A DNA stretch of 64,000 bases, taken from the NCBI GenBank assembly GCA_033065855.1, contig JAVXUO010000432.1, positions 62,001 to 126,000 of the forward strand, given 5' to 3'. The translations under genes were made by a program, and so were the position numbers. This document shows positions 1-12,281 of the stretch, in pieces. Under the pieces are notes generated by a model, which made no database searches, was not told the DNA's origin, and was given only the letters and a program-made list of their open reading frames with translations. This stretch comes from Escallonia rubra. Lineage: Eukaryota > Streptophyta > Magnoliopsida > Escalloniales > Escalloniaceae. The first letter of the stretch is position 1, and every line of letters begins with the position of its first letter.

Positions 1-656
1 AGGCCGGTTCAGAAAGTAAGATCGCGATCTCTAGCTCAACTCCCCTGAGTTAGCTCACGTTTCAATCCACGTGGGTAAATCAGACATAAGTCACATACAC
101 TGTGACATGGCTCATAGAGTTATCAAAACAAAGAATTCAATTTAACAAAATCAAATACCGGACATGTCAAACAATATACGGAGTTTCTGAAATAATGATA
201 ATCTCTAAAACGAACGATATCAACATCGCAAATTCTAAGATCAGACAAATTCGACAAAAATTGAATTTCACAAGTCATAGCATTTAGAACAAGTTATTCA
301 TAGTAAATCTCAAAGCAAAGAGGAGAAGAAGAATCACTTAACTCAACTCGAAGAAATTCGGATTTCAAAAAGAAACTAAAGACTTACAAGAGCGATTGGT
401 CCATCGCTGATGTGAATTTCGAAAATAACCCTTACCTTAGCCAAGCCTTTGAGAAAAGCAAAACCTTAAGCTTCACCTTAGATCTTCCAAACTTTCAAGG
501 CCTTCTCTCTCTCTCTCTCTCTCTCGCAAAGGAGGAAGAAACAGAGAAACCCAAAAAAAGCAAGAAAATGAAATAAGACACTATTTATATAGAGGGTCAA
601 AATTTTAAGTTTGCATTCGACTAAAAATATTTGAGTCGACTAAAAACTTTTTAGGC

Positions 657-705
<49 letters not shown>

Positions 706-1009
706 AAGTCGACTAAAACACTTTTAGTCGACTAAAATCTCTCTAATTCGACTAAAACCTTCAAAATTTAATTTTTACACAATTTAAATACTTTTTAGCC
801 GACCGAAACACTTTTAGTCGACTAAAACCTCTTTAATTCGACTAAAAACTTCAAAAACTTCCTTATCAAAATATTGAACACTTTCCATTCAACAAAAAAC
901 TAAAAAAATGATAAAAATCACTTTCTCAATATTCTCAAAAAGACCACGAGCTGGTTTACTAAAAATAAAAATTTCACATACGAAAAAAGGAAATTTTCGG
1001 GATATTACA
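1..1009 (-). mobile_element. Ty3/gypsy-type LTR, cut by the window edge
   Basis: Read on the minus strand this starts at 1009 with TGTAATATCCCGAAAA, a start like that of the solo LTR at 10185. Positions 1-130 match, in reverse, the region 53500-53650 inside the LTR at 51649-54193; both share GATCGCGATCT followed by the same run of words. So it is an LTR of the same lineage, with its 3' end beyond the left edge. Inside are a CT run (about 505-526), an AT run (661-702) and repeated TCGACTAAAA words. The ORF at 102-287 is chance. Confidence 0.65.
661..702. repeat. (AT)n microsatellite
   Basis: About 21 AT units without a break, lying inside the LTR at 1-1009 between blocks of TCGACTAAAA words. 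Confidence 0.95.
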
Positions 1010-1215
1010 CGTTCTACCAACGAGTTCAACATGCGTCCCTCCATATTTCTTAAACGCTAAGCCTAAGCCCATTGGCACGGCGGTGGATTGAGACCACTTA
1101 AGTAAACTCAATAATTAAGGTAAACTCAATATGGGCGGGCGACGGCCCTAATGCTCAAGACTCCCTTCGTCTCGAGCTCTAACAGAGGATTAACACATGC
1201 AAACATACATCCTCA

Positions 1216-2128
1216 TCTATATATATATATGAAAGTCAAAACTGAGAGAATGTGTTTACGTCACCGCTTACGTGGACACTTTCTTCTTTTGCCACGTCGA
1301 TTACAAAATTTACTCTAATATGTTTACTTCTAAATTTATATCCCTAAAATTTAGTCATTTCAAATGAGTGATTGAAAACATTCATTTATACACATTAGCT
1401 TTAACTGATTTTTCTTTTAAATTTAAAAATCTTACCACCATTATCTTTTCCATTAATCTCTCAAAATCTCTCTCTAAGTCTCTCAAAATTAACTAATTGT
1501 AATATTATAAATATATGTTATAATTGTCTCATTAATCATATTATTTCTTTTATTCAACATTATGAACCCACTCTCCACCTCAAGCGTTTTTTGGCCTGAA
1601 AATTGAAAGTTTTAGGAGTTGGACGCCAATATCGATTCAAGAAAGGAAAGTTTCAGTACATTTCTTAGTTGTTATAGCATTTAATAATCTTATGTTATCC
1701 ACAATATATTTTCATAGAAAGAATGGGTCAAGATATACCTAAATTTGTATTTTTTATTTTTATATTACTTCTTTAAGCTTCTCATTTGTTACCTAATTTG
1801 TTTATTTTATTTTTCCGTGTGATCAAGTGTTATTTGTTTTTTTTTATCCCATGTGCAATATTTCAAGATTTTCTTTCTAATAAAAAGGGTACTAAGTACA
1901 TTTCAAATGTATCGCTTATAATCATCTAACGTCTTTTACACGAAAAATACTTTTTAGAACTAGCTTATAATTTTGACATTCGAAGAAATTCACGTTCATT
2001 TTTCGTATATTTTTTATATATAATAATTCATAACTCAATTGTATTACAAAAATCCATTCAAGTAATCAAATAATTTTTTAATAATTTTTACACAGTGCTT
2101 CGTGTGCAACGCACGAGATCAAAGCTAA
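1216..2128 (+). mobile_element. Non-autonomous Helitron-like element
   Basis: The left end is TC followed by TATATATATAT, preceded by A at 1215. Near the right end a short hairpin (CGTG TGCAA CGCACG type, 2101-2115) is followed about 10 bases later by CTAA and then T at 2129. A TC start, a 3' hairpin, a CTRR end and insertion between A and T are the Helitron signature. There is no coding capacity. The ends are inferred from these short signals, so the family call is moderate. Confidence 0.5.
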
Positions 2129-2399
2129 TTAAACATGAAACCCAACATGAAAACCGAAGAAACAACAAAAATTCCTGATTTCACTCTAAAACTGAACCAA
2201 GTCACTGCGTCTGATCTCACGATTGTTCAAGGAAGCATGAACTAGGTATGTACTTAGAGCTAATTCGGAGTCCCAGTACTAGGTCCGCAAGGCAACTGTG
2301 CCTATTTGTTAGGAGCGTGTGTGGTTAGAGTTGGGTGGCCACCTTTTGTCTTCAATAATCAAAGCAGCCAACGCTCTCGGCGGTTATTTCCACACTTCA

Positions 2400-2527
2400 A
2401 CCCCCTTCACCTCTTGTTTCCTCCGCCCTCTTCTTCCCCCTCCTTTTTTAGCACCCTCCAGCCCAAAAAGAAACACGCACACACACAGAGTGAAAACACA
2501 GAGAGAGAGCGAGAGAGCATACACAAT
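2400..2527 (+). promoter_or_regulatory. Leader and pyrimidine patch of the plastid PDH E1-alpha gene
   Basis: A C/T-rich stretch at 2400-2460 resembles the plant core-promoter Y patch. It is followed by a CA and GA repeat-rich leader (2470-2522) that ends at the start codon ACAATATGGC. No convincing TATA box is seen within 100 bases, which fits a housekeeping promoter. The transcription start is inferred, not visible. Confidence 0.4.
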
Positions 2528-5500
2528 ATGGCTTCCTCATTCTCTGCGGCGAAAATCACCCAGCCTCTGCCGCTCAACACTACCAACACCAGATCCCCTG
2601 ACAACCCACTTTTCAGCTCCTTCAAATCCGCACCGCCAGCCTCTTCTTTTCTCGGGTCGACCCACAAGCTCCGAATCCAGAGGCCCGCTTCAGCCAGGGC
2701 CCAAACCCGATCCGGTACCGTAGTAGCCGTGTCCGACGTCGTCAAGGAGAAGAAGCTCAAATCCAATGCGCCCACATCTAATCTGGTACAATTTCATCCA
2801 AATCTGAAACCCCTCGTGTGAATTTGTGTGTGATAGTTTCTTGTAAAACCGACTTCCTTTGATGTGTACAATTAGTTGGAGCTTAATATGGTCTCGGGAG
2901 TCAATCTGAGAGTGAATTGGATCAATTCTAGATACTTGATTACATAAAGTGTTTGAATTTAGCTCACTTTTTTCTCTCTTGCAGTTAATTGGGGGTAAAT
3001 GTAGTTGTTTATAACTTTGTGTTACGCATATAATGTCCATCATCGATATATCTGTTCTGTACCAAGTTTGTTTTGTGGAATTTTAAGCTCTGGGTGGTTC
3101 AAAAGATTAGTATCTTCGAACTTTATGGGTACCTCTGAGAAGATTATTTAATGTGTTTATCTCAATCTGTTTGCTATTGCTGAAAAGCTGGAGTTGAAAA
3201 CTGAATGTTTTAAAAGGTAAAAAACTGGGATTCATAAACCCACAAAATCGATCACGCTCAATTTATTGAATGCTTTTGGTTTCAATGCGCAGTTCTCCAT
3301 TTTTTACAAGTTTAACCCTTTTATTTTCTTAGAAATCTGATCAATGGACTATAATAAAAGCTTAGGAAGCCAGTTAGGTATCCTAGTCAATGAATTCTGA
3401 TTAAGTAATCATAGCAAGCAATCCACAACTTCAATCATTGCATGTTAGGAGCTAAAGCTTTCTTGGATGGAAGTACTAAAGCAGAGCTTCTGAGTTTTAT
3501 TACTCTCAATGTGCACCAAATATTGTAAACAATGTCTATGTTTTAATTTCATCACTTAATTAACTCGTATCAGCAAATGCGCAGCTGATAACGAAAGAAG
3601 AAGGGTTGGAGGTGTATGAGGACATGATTCTTGGCCGAGCTTTCGAGGACATGTGTGCCCAGATGTATTACAGGGGCAAAATGTTTGGATTTGTCCATTT
3701 ATACAATGGCCAAGAAGCCATCTCCTCTGGTTTCATCAAGCTCTTGAAGAAGGAGGATTCCGTAGTCAGCACATACCGCGACCACGTTCACGCTTTGAGC
3801 AAAGGTGTGCCTGCTCGTGCCGTCATGAGCGAGCTCTTTGGCAAGGCAACCGGATGTTGCCGCGGCCAGGGAGGCTCTATGCACATGTTTTCGAAAGAGC
3901 ACAACGTTCTTGGCGGGTTTGCCTTCATTGGCGAAGGCATCCCTGTTGCCACCGGTGCGGCGTTCACTAGTAAGTATAAGAGGGAGGTTCTCAAGGAGGG
4001 CGATTGTGATCACGTAACATTGGCTTTTTTTGGGGACGGGACTTGTAACAATGGGCAGTTCTTCGAGTGCTTGAACATGGCAGCGCTGTGGAAATTGCCA
4101 ATTGTGTTTGTGGTTGAGAACAATTTATGGGCAATTGGGATGTCCCACTTGAGGGCGACTTCGGATCCACAGATTTGGAAGAAGGGGCCTGCTTTTGGGA
4201 TGCCAGGTGTTCATGTTGATGGGATGGATGTGTTGAAGGTGAGGGAGGTGGCAAAGGAGGCTATTGGGAGGGCTAGGAGAGGGGAAGGACCAACTTTGGT
4301 TGAATGCGAGACTTACAGGTTTAGAGGACACTCATTGGCTGATCCAGATGAGCTTCGTGACCCTGGTGAGTTCTTAAATTGAGTTCTTCAGGCATATATT
4401 TACTTCCAGTCTGGCATATTATTCGATTACATGACTTTTCTGTTTCCCCTTTGGTACCAGTTTGATTTTATTATTGAGTTTGCTTTCGTCTCTAAATTAG
4501 ATTTTACTTAGCGTGAAGTATTTATACATAAAGTTGGTTTCTTTCTGCTGGATGTGGACTTGACCATAATTTCAAACAGGTCTTTTGGTGAATCAACTAG
4601 ATTAGGTTTTCATTATGCCACGTACTTCGATCTAAAGGACTATATTGTCATCAGTTGTAGTAGATTAGTTAATAATATAACACAGGAAAGGGTTCCAAAG
4701 AATAGTTACTAGAAAATGAAAGGGTTCAACTAGGAAGTTCTTCCCTGTAGATTGATAGAATAAATTTAATGACAAACTTCTTATCGTCCTATAAATAGAT
4801 TCGTCATGTTGGTTTGCTGATTTTACGCTATTTAAATAGCTAGTTTTGTGATTCAACCCATGTTCAAGTTAGACGTGAGTTTTTGGCTCTCAGAGCAGGA
4901 ACGCACATTTACTGAGATTCGGTGATGAGGAGGGAAAGGGTGTAAATTTAACATAACAGAAAAAGAAAGAAGAAACCAAAGGTTTAACACGAAAAGGATC
5001 TGCTGAAGATAAAAGTTTTAAGTGCTGTTCTTACTCTGATTCTTGCATATTTTGCTGAGTCTTATCATAGATGAGCTGTATCAGGATTCAGGGCACACAT
5101 TTAGTATCTTTGAACAGGGTCTTCTTTTTCAACGCTAGACCTTTCATTGCATAAGCAATTCTCTGCATGTTTTATGGTCGTTTGATTTAGAGGCATGAAA
5201 ACTCCTACTACCTCCTCTTAAGCACCACTGGATACAGGCTATGTTCGAAAGTCCTTTAGAAATTAAAACTATGTACTCAATAAGGTTTTCAAAATAAATA
5301 TTTCTCACCTAGCATCTTATTTAGGGCCGCCAGAATACCAGCTATCATCAGAACTGACTTTCAACAAAAAAAAAGTACAATAATTGCCGCTCTGATGCTG
5401 TACCATACTTTTGGCATTGATACCATATATTTATTGGCTTTAATTATCTTGATGAACTTCCCTTGAAATAACCTATGAACCTTATTGTTTTAACTGCCAT

Positions 5501-6162
5501 CTACATCGTGAGTATTATGTCTGATCTGTGCTATATCAGACACTTCTGATTTGTGTGTAATTATCCTCTTGTCTCTCAAAGAACTATGCTAAGATTCGGA
5601 CAGGGAACAGCACCTTAATTAGTTTGGAAAGCATTTGGCTAGGTTTACAATTTCCTCTCACGAGGTTTAGCTCATCATATAAATGTCTTTGTGTTTGGTT
5701 AATTCAATCTCCGATCATCATGTTTGGTTTAGGTTTTGACTTGACAAATTTGCATACGGTTCTGAAGTTAGGTTGTTATGAGTGCAGAGGAATGGAATGT
5801 CCCTCTCGCTAGTTACGACCTTTTATAGCTCCTCTAGTTTGGAGACCGTACATTTACAACTTCATTCTTTCTTTACTTTCGCAGCTGAGAAGGCTCATTA
5901 TGCTACTCGAGATCCCATCACATCCTTGAAAAAATATATGATTGATAACAAGCTTGCAAGTGAAGCAGAACTGAAAGCCATAGAGAAGAAAATAGATGAG
6001 GTAGTCGAAGAGGCTGTCGAGTTTGCAGAAGAAAGCCCGGCTCCATCTAGAAGCCAGCTGCTGGAGAATGTGTTTGCAGATCCGAAAGGATTTGGAATTG
6101 GACCTGATGGGAGGTACAGATGTGAGGATCCAAAGTTCACGGAAGGCACTGCTCACGTTTAA
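2528..6162 (+). CDS. PDH-E1 ALPHA: Pyruvate dehydrogenase E1 component subunit alpha, chloroplastic
   Basis: This thiamine-diphosphate subunit decarboxylates pyruvate in the plastid pyruvate dehydrogenase complex, which supplies acetyl-CoA for fatty-acid synthesis. The exons are 2528-2785, 3585-4365 and 5885-6162. All junctions are GT..AG, the phase is consistent and the product is 438 aa, close to the roughly 430 aa usual for the plastid form. Residues 1-70 are rich in Ser, Ala, Pro and Arg with few acids, a typical chloroplast transit peptide. The mature part begins near [15 protein letters not shown]. The ThDP/Mg motif starts with GDGTCNN at about 236 and runs into the VFVVENN segment. YRFRGHS near 330 is the phosphorylation-loop region. 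[11 protein letters not shown] and the rest of the core look intact. I chose the ATG at 2528 because the frame upstream is leader-like and the transit peptide starts there. The long second exon and the plastid-type sequence separate it from the mitochondrial isoform. Confidence 0.95.
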
Positions 6163-6564
6163 CCATTCCGAGGGCGGCTCTCAGTTACTTCTTGTAATTA
6201 CTGATATCAGCAGTCACAAGTTTAATTATCCAGATGTATTAGTGTCTTGTATTGGCAGGAGTTGTTACTTATATAGGTGCTTTTTAGTTCATTGCAATTT
6301 TGGCCTTGCTTCTCCTGTGGTTGTGTTTGTGACATTGTTTGCTGGACTAAGCTCTTTTTTATTGGCTTTGGGCCATGTTTTTAGTTCTATAAATTTTCTT
6401 TTTTGGGGTTTTAATGCTAGAAATATTATTAATTAAGAAAAGTTTTACATGTCTTTCCCGGCCTTTAGAGTAGTCTACTAACCCCCTCAGGCTCTTTTTA
6501 TTTGATCGTGTTTGACTTGCACATTTATTTAGGATATGAGTTATATTTTATGAATATTTCTATT
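6163..6564 (+). other. 3' flank of the PDH E1-alpha gene
   Basis: A T-rich stretch without coding signal, probably the 3' UTR to about 6440 and then spacer up to the Helitron. Several T-rich and AATTAA-like words near 6405-6440 could serve poly(A) addition, but no single site can be fixed. The ORF at 6023-6436 runs through the last exon in the wrong frame. Confidence 0.4.
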
Positions 6565-6952
6565 TTACTCATATATACGAGCTATCATGGCACACGCGGT
6601 GTGTGTGCGAAAATAAAATTAATAGTACAAACATCATGTATACGTGTTTATTATTATATCCAGTAAAATAAATTTTAAATAACAGAAAAATAAGTTAGTC
6701 ATATGTGTCCAAAAATAAAGTTAGAAAATGTTATTATCGTACCAAACTTGACCTTTAATTTTTTTTTTTGACTATATTTTCTGATGAATTTTAACTTGTG
6801 AAAATTAAACATATTTTTGTAAGTAGTTACTTACCAATTAAGATTTTTATTGTGTTAAAATTTCTTGGAATGCCACTTGTCATCGTTGGAGGTCGGTAAA
6901 GAGTGTCATACCAAACCAACCAAGTTTTTGCTTAATAAATAAATAGTATAGA
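6565..6952 (-). mobile_element. Helitron-like element, family shared with 16616 and 57898
   Basis: On the minus strand it begins at 6952 with TCTATACTATTTATT after an A. It runs through words such as AAGTGGCATTCCAA and TTGGTAAGTAACTAC that recur in the same order in the element at 57898. It ends with a GC hairpin (6590-6612, CACACACCGCGTGTG type) followed by CTCGTATAT. The left boundary is set by comparison with the other copies, because the CTRR end is not clear here. No coding capacity. Confidence 0.5.
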
Positions 6953-7000
6953 TATATGAACAAACTTTGACTCTTACTCAGATTGTAGAAATTTTCCTCC

Positions 7001-7560
7001 AACCTCGTGTACAGTGATAATTAATAGTCACTAAATGTTTGACTTTTATTCTAACACTTTCAGCGACAATTATTAGGAGCAATATTTGAGCGTTACTAAA
7101 TACATGTCACTAAAAATATTTAAAAACAATTGATTGTTGTTATATAGCGGGTAGGAGGAAGATTTTTCAAGCAGATTAGCAGCAAAATATTTTCCAATAT
7201 ACAAATAGAAAGAAATAATACTGCATCAAATCTTGATACCATGTCCGTCATTAGGGGGAAAAAAAACATACGAGTGGCGTCAACCTCGTGTATAATGATA
7301 ATTAATAGTCACTAAATGTTTGACTTTTATTTTAACACTTTCAGCGACAATTATTATGAGCAATATTTTAGCGTCACTAAATAAATGTCACTAAAAATAT
7401 TTAAAAACGATTGATTATCGTTATATAGCGGGTACGAGGAAAATTCTTTAAAGCAGATTAGCAGCAAAATATTTTCCAATATACATATAGAAAGAAATAA
7501 TACTGCATCAAATCTTACCATGTCCATCATTAGGGGAAAAAAAACATACGAGTGGCGTCA
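7001..7560. repeat. Tandem duplication of a 281-bp unit
   Basis: Two direct copies, 7001-7281 and 7282-7560, match along their whole length with scattered single-base changes. Both start AACCTCGTGTA and end CATACGAGTGGCGTC. The unit is AT-rich and non-coding. It lies between the convergent PDH and acyl-activating-enzyme genes, ending about 180 bases short of the latter's stop codon. Confidence 0.9.
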
Positions 7561-7739
7561 ACTTCTTGCCTTGGGTTCAAATTGTCTTTACGATCGGCTA
7601 CTATATCCTTTTGGAACCGCTTCGTCTGTCCTTGCATCACACGCAAGCGACGTTGATCTCCATCTCCATGTCCTTGCATCACACTCAACCTCATCATAAA
7701 TCTCTATAACGGTAGAGACGATCTTATCAGTACATATTT

Positions 7740-9384
7740 CTACATACGACTGGTGCCAGGCGACCCCAATGTCTTGGCCATCTCTCTCAGCACAAACTTC
7801 TGAATCTTTCCGGTCGAAGTCTTCGGAAGCTCCTCCTTGAACACCACCGTCTTAGGCACCATGTAGTGCGGCAACCTACCTCTGCAAAACTCCATCATCT
7901 CTTTCTCCGTCGGCTTCCGCTCCATCCCCGCCTTCAGACTAACAAATGCACACGGCGTCTCGCCCCAAAACTCGTCCGGCCGCGCCACCACCGCCGCCTC
8001 GTTAGTTGCCGGATGCGAGTAGAGCACCGACTCAACCTCAACGCTGCTCAGATTTTCACCTCCGCTTATGATCACATCTTTGGATCTGTCCTTGATCTCC
8101 ATGTACCCATCTGGGTGCATCACGCCAACATCTCCGGTGTAAAACCACCCGTTATCTCTCATGCACTTGGCAGTTCCCTCCGGGTCTTTGAGGTAACCCA
8201 GCATTACACTCCCGCCTCTCAGTACAATCTCGCCCAGAGTCAACCCGTCTCGCTTCACACTCGCCCCCGAGTCAGGATCCACCACGTCCATTTCCGTCAA
8301 CCCAACCGTCCTCACCCCTTGTCTGGCCTTCATCCTTGCCCTTTCTGTGGCCGGAAGACGATTCCACTTCGGCTTCCACGCGCACGTCACCACCACGCCA
8401 CCCGTCTCCGTCAATCCGTACCCGTGACTAACCACAAACCCTAACGACTCGGCCCGGAACAGAACCGGCGAGGGAGGCGGAGCTCCGGCGGTCAGGATGT
8501 GGACCGGGTCACGGAGCGGGTTGCCGCCGCCAGAATTCGACAGCATGTTGAGCACCACTGGCGCACCGCACATGCACGCGGTGCCTCCTCAAGGCAGCGT
8601 AGATGGTGTCGGCGTCGAACTTTCGGAGGCACACGTTCACGCCTCCAACGGCGGCCATGCCCCACGTGAAGCTCCAGCCATTGCTGTGGAACATGGGTAA
8701 GGTCCACAGGTAAACTGGCTGCTTCGGTACGGACCACTCAAGAAGAGAATCCACCGTGATGATGAACAACCCACGGTGGCTGTGGATTACGCCTTTAGGA
8801 GACGACGTCGTGCCGGAGGTATAATTCAGTATCATCGGGTCCCACTCCTTCTCCGGCCGGACCCAATTAAATCCAGGATCACCTTTTTCGACCAGACCCT
8901 CGTAAGTGAAGCTGAAACGGACGGCGAGGGATGAAGGGGTATCATGATCGGCAATGAGGACGAGGAGTGGGGGTTGAGAATTTGTCGGGAGCAGGGAGAT
9001 GGCTTCTTGAACGAGGGACGTGGACTGGTGGTCAACGAATAGGAGCTTCGACTCGCTGTGGCGGAGGAGGACGGAGATGGTGCGTGAGTCCAAACGGGTG
9101 TTGAGGTTGTTGAGCACGGCGCCGGCCATGGGCACGGCGAAGTGGAGCTCGTACATGGCGGGGATGTTGGGGGCCACCACGGACACGACGTGTCCCCTCC
9201 GGACGCTGAGGGACCGGATGGAGGAGGCGAGCTGGAGGCATCGACGGTGGGTGTCCGACCACGAGTAGGTGGTGTCGTCGTAGATGATGGAGGGGCAGTC
9301 GCCGTACACTGTGGCTGATCTCTCGAGGAAGCCCAGGGGAGTGAGGGGGCTTGAATTTGCAGGGCTTGGACTCAGTTTGTCCAT
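7740..9384 (-). CDS. Acyl-activating enzyme (AMP-forming acyl-CoA ligase), peroxisomal type, with a frameshift
   Basis: This ANL-superfamily ligase joins a carboxylic acid to CoA through an acyl-AMP intermediate. It resembles the plant peroxisomal AAE1, AAE11 and cinnamate-CoA ligase group; the substrate cannot be read from sequence. It is a single exon on the minus strand. The ATG at 9384 fits better than the upstream TTG in frame. The N-terminal frame (9384 to about 8575) carries the AMP-binding signature YTSGTTSSPKGV at 188-199. The C-terminal frame (8573-7740) carries HGYGLTETGG, YTGDVG, DRSKDVIISGGENLSS and the catalytic-lysine motif PKTSTGKIQK, and ends SRM, a major plant PTS1. The frames join with one spare base at 8574. 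Against the paralogous fragment at 21808 this looks like a 5-bp loss. Everything else is intact, so it is either a sequence error or a very recent pseudogene. Confidence 0.85.
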
Positions 9385-10184
9385 TTTCCTGGACAATGGA
9401 GTCGCGTTCTTGTTTGGAAGAGTTTTTTCTCTCTCTCTATTTCTGTGAACGGGTCCAAGAATCGGTGAAGATATAAGGCGAAGTCGATTCCGTTAGGAAT
9501 CAGTCTCCTTATTTCTTAACTTGTATCATTAGCCAAGACTACCTTCTTGGCTAATGATAAACTTTTTTTTTTTAATATAAAAAGTTTATAATATTTATTC
9601 GTATAGAAAATTTAAGTCTAACAGATCTGTCGGATCTGAGAGTAAATGTTAACGTCGAAAAACGGAAGGCAAATAAACTACGAAATTAAGGGCCCAACAC
9701 CTTTGGACTTTCATAAATTAATAAACAAGAATTAAAGTGCAAATTAATATGAGCGCACGCATAAAATTTATACCCTAAAACCAGACTCTTTCCTCTATTG
9801 ACCCAAATGCACTAAAAAATTCAGATCATCACCCTCAGCTAAAACCACGCACCATAAAGCATGTAACCATCACGAACCACCATCAAACCCACCAGATCTG
9901 CCCAAATCAGTCGCACCACCACACAACCACTCACTGCGCACATTATGCCCACCCGCCCAACTACAAATGGAGGCTGACTTTCTCGACCACGCAATAACAC
10001 GAGAAGACCAACACACATTCAGCACCCAATGTTAGGTTTATTACCATGTAAGCCCTTCTTGTTATTGATTTATGGTTATTGGAGCGTAAGGGTGGTCACA
10101 CTAGCAAGGGGCATGTTGTAGAGCTTCTTCATTTTCACTTCCTTTTATACCTTCTTTAATTAGCTAGGTTTATTATAGTGGTTA
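9385..10184. other. Promoter side of the acyl-activating enzyme and spacer
   Basis: Just upstream of the minus-strand start are a CT run (9429-9441) and a TATA-like CTTATATC (about 9470-9478 read on the minus strand), which could be its leader and core promoter. A short inverted pair around 9530-9560 (AGCCAAGA / TCTTGGCT) could form a small hairpin. The rest is AT-rich, and I see no gene in it. Confidence 0.35.
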
Positions 10185-11619
10185 TGTAATACCCCGAATT
10201 TTGGGAGTGGGTTAAAATGTCTATCGGAGACCCGAAAAATAAACGGGCACGTTAAATTTGAGTATTTCTCGGGTATAAGTAGAGTATTGAAACTTAAAAG
10301 AAATTTGGGGCAAAAATGTAAAATTTGAATTTTTGGGGGCATTTTTGTAATTTTGAAAAACCTTGGGGGCATAAATGTAAATTATGATTTTAGTGATGAA
10401 AAATGACGAAGTGAGTGATAGTATATGTTTTAGTGACATTTAGTTAAATTAATAAGGATTAGAAAATTTTTGGGGTTTAAATGTAATAATATGAAATTTG
10501 GGTGGGGGCTATTTTGCAAATATGGAAACTTGAGGGGCTATTTTGTAGTTTTTGAAATTTTCCTTTTGTGTCAAATTTCAGAAACTTTTTGCTTCAAATA
10601 ATGCCACCTCATTCTTGTTTATTTGGTGACTAACCATCTAAATTATAAACTACTCAATTGGGATAAAGTTTTAAAGGAAAATAAAAAAAGAGAAAAGAGG
10701 GGATTTCCATTTCGGGAAAGCATGAACAGTAACCGAAAGAAGGAAAACAGTAGCAGCCATGGAAAACAGAGAGAAGACAGAGCTTCGGGGGTAGAGGGAA
10801 ATCAGAGGAAAAAAAGAGAGAGATAATTAGGGAAATTCCCGAAGGTATTTTTCTACCTTAATGTCAATTTACTGTGTGTTTTAATGTGTGTACTCGCGGG
10901 ATTAGTGGGTGTGGCTATGCGTCTTACATTGTGTGTGTGACCGCGCGGTCACGATGTGTGATTTTGGTGTATGCGAACTTCGGGGCAGTGGGGGTAATGG
11001 GAGAATCATGGTGTATTGGTATATGTTTGAGTGTTTTAATGGGTGGTTGGTAGTATATCAAGGTGTGTGTGTGTGAGTGAATCATATGTACGTGTATCTC
11101 GGTATAACAAGGAAGAAGAGAAGTGTGTGTACAAAAGGTGTAATACTATGTGAATTGATTTCGTAATCGTCACTAAAGGTGAAAAATTAATTAGACAAAT
11201 TTTTTCCTCAAATTTTTATAAATAGTTAGGGTCAAAAATAGACAAAGTCCACAACAGTAACCCCAAATATTTTTACGAGACCTATGCTCTGAAATGTTTT
11301 GGAATTTTTTGGTGTCCGCAAAGGGCGCTGAAATAGGGCATCAATTAGGAAAATTTTTGGATTTATTTAACATAGTAAATAAAGTCATTTTAAGCTGAAC
11401 ATTTTAGAAAAATATTATTTTATTGATGTGTTTCATATTCTAAAATTTTGGAACATTCTAAGCCTGATAGGTATTTTTCACGAAACTGGCCTTTTAGCGC
11501 TCGGTCCGGACAGCGGTTCGAGATTTTTGGGTGAATTTTTTTTAAAATACATTTTAGTTCTGAAATGACATCAGGATGCTTAAAATAGCATTTTAAGATG
11601 TTTTGGGATTTTTCTGGTA

Positions 11620-12130
11620 CCGGAAACCCCAGGGATATTTTGGTAATTTGTCACCCTAATAGGGGGTATTTTGGTAATTTATCACCCTGATAGGAGGTAT
11701 TTTTGGTAATTTTACCCATAAAGGTATTTATGAGTAAATTTACATACAATAAGGACATTTTAGTGATTTTGCTTACGAAAAGGCCATTTTAATGATTTAA
11801 GTTTAACATGGGGTATTTTGGCAATTTACCACCCCGAAGGGGTATTTTGGTAATTTTTCCTATAAGAGGCATTTTGAGGTAAATTCACATACAATAAGAT
11901 TTTTTGCGTGACTTTCCTTGCGGAAATGCTGTTTTTGTGATTCAAGTGTGATAAGGGGTATTTTAGTAATTTGACCCCGATTGGGAGTATTTTGGTAATT
12001 TGACCTAAGAAAGGTACTTTTGGGTAAAATTTCATACGGTAAGATTATTATAGTGATTCTACTTACGAGAAGACCATTTTGGTGATTTAAGTCTGAGAGG
12101 GGCATTTTGGTAATTTTACACCTCAGGGGC
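11620..12130. repeat. Degenerate short repeat array inside the solo LTR
   Basis: About eight imperfect copies of a motif like GGGGTATTTTGGTAATTT alternate with TTGCTTACGAAAAGGCCATTTT-type words, with irregular spacing. The motif also occurs in weaker form at 10300-10560. It is non-coding and belongs to the LTR. Confidence 0.7.
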
Positions 12131-12281
12131 GTTTCGGTAATTTTACATATCCGGTGAGGGGTTTTATTTTGGGAGTATGTGTGAGTCCGTATTAAGTTAC
12201 AATATTGTAATATAGACTGTATTATAATAATTCGATTATTCTGTTTAGGTTAAAACTAAAGACTTCCGGTTAAATAATTTA

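Noticed and set aside
2306..2527. In-frame extension upstream of the PDH E1-alpha start
   Set aside because: The extension reads through a pyrimidine patch and CA/GA-rich leader and lacks transit-peptide character; the ATG at 2528 begins a typical transit peptide.
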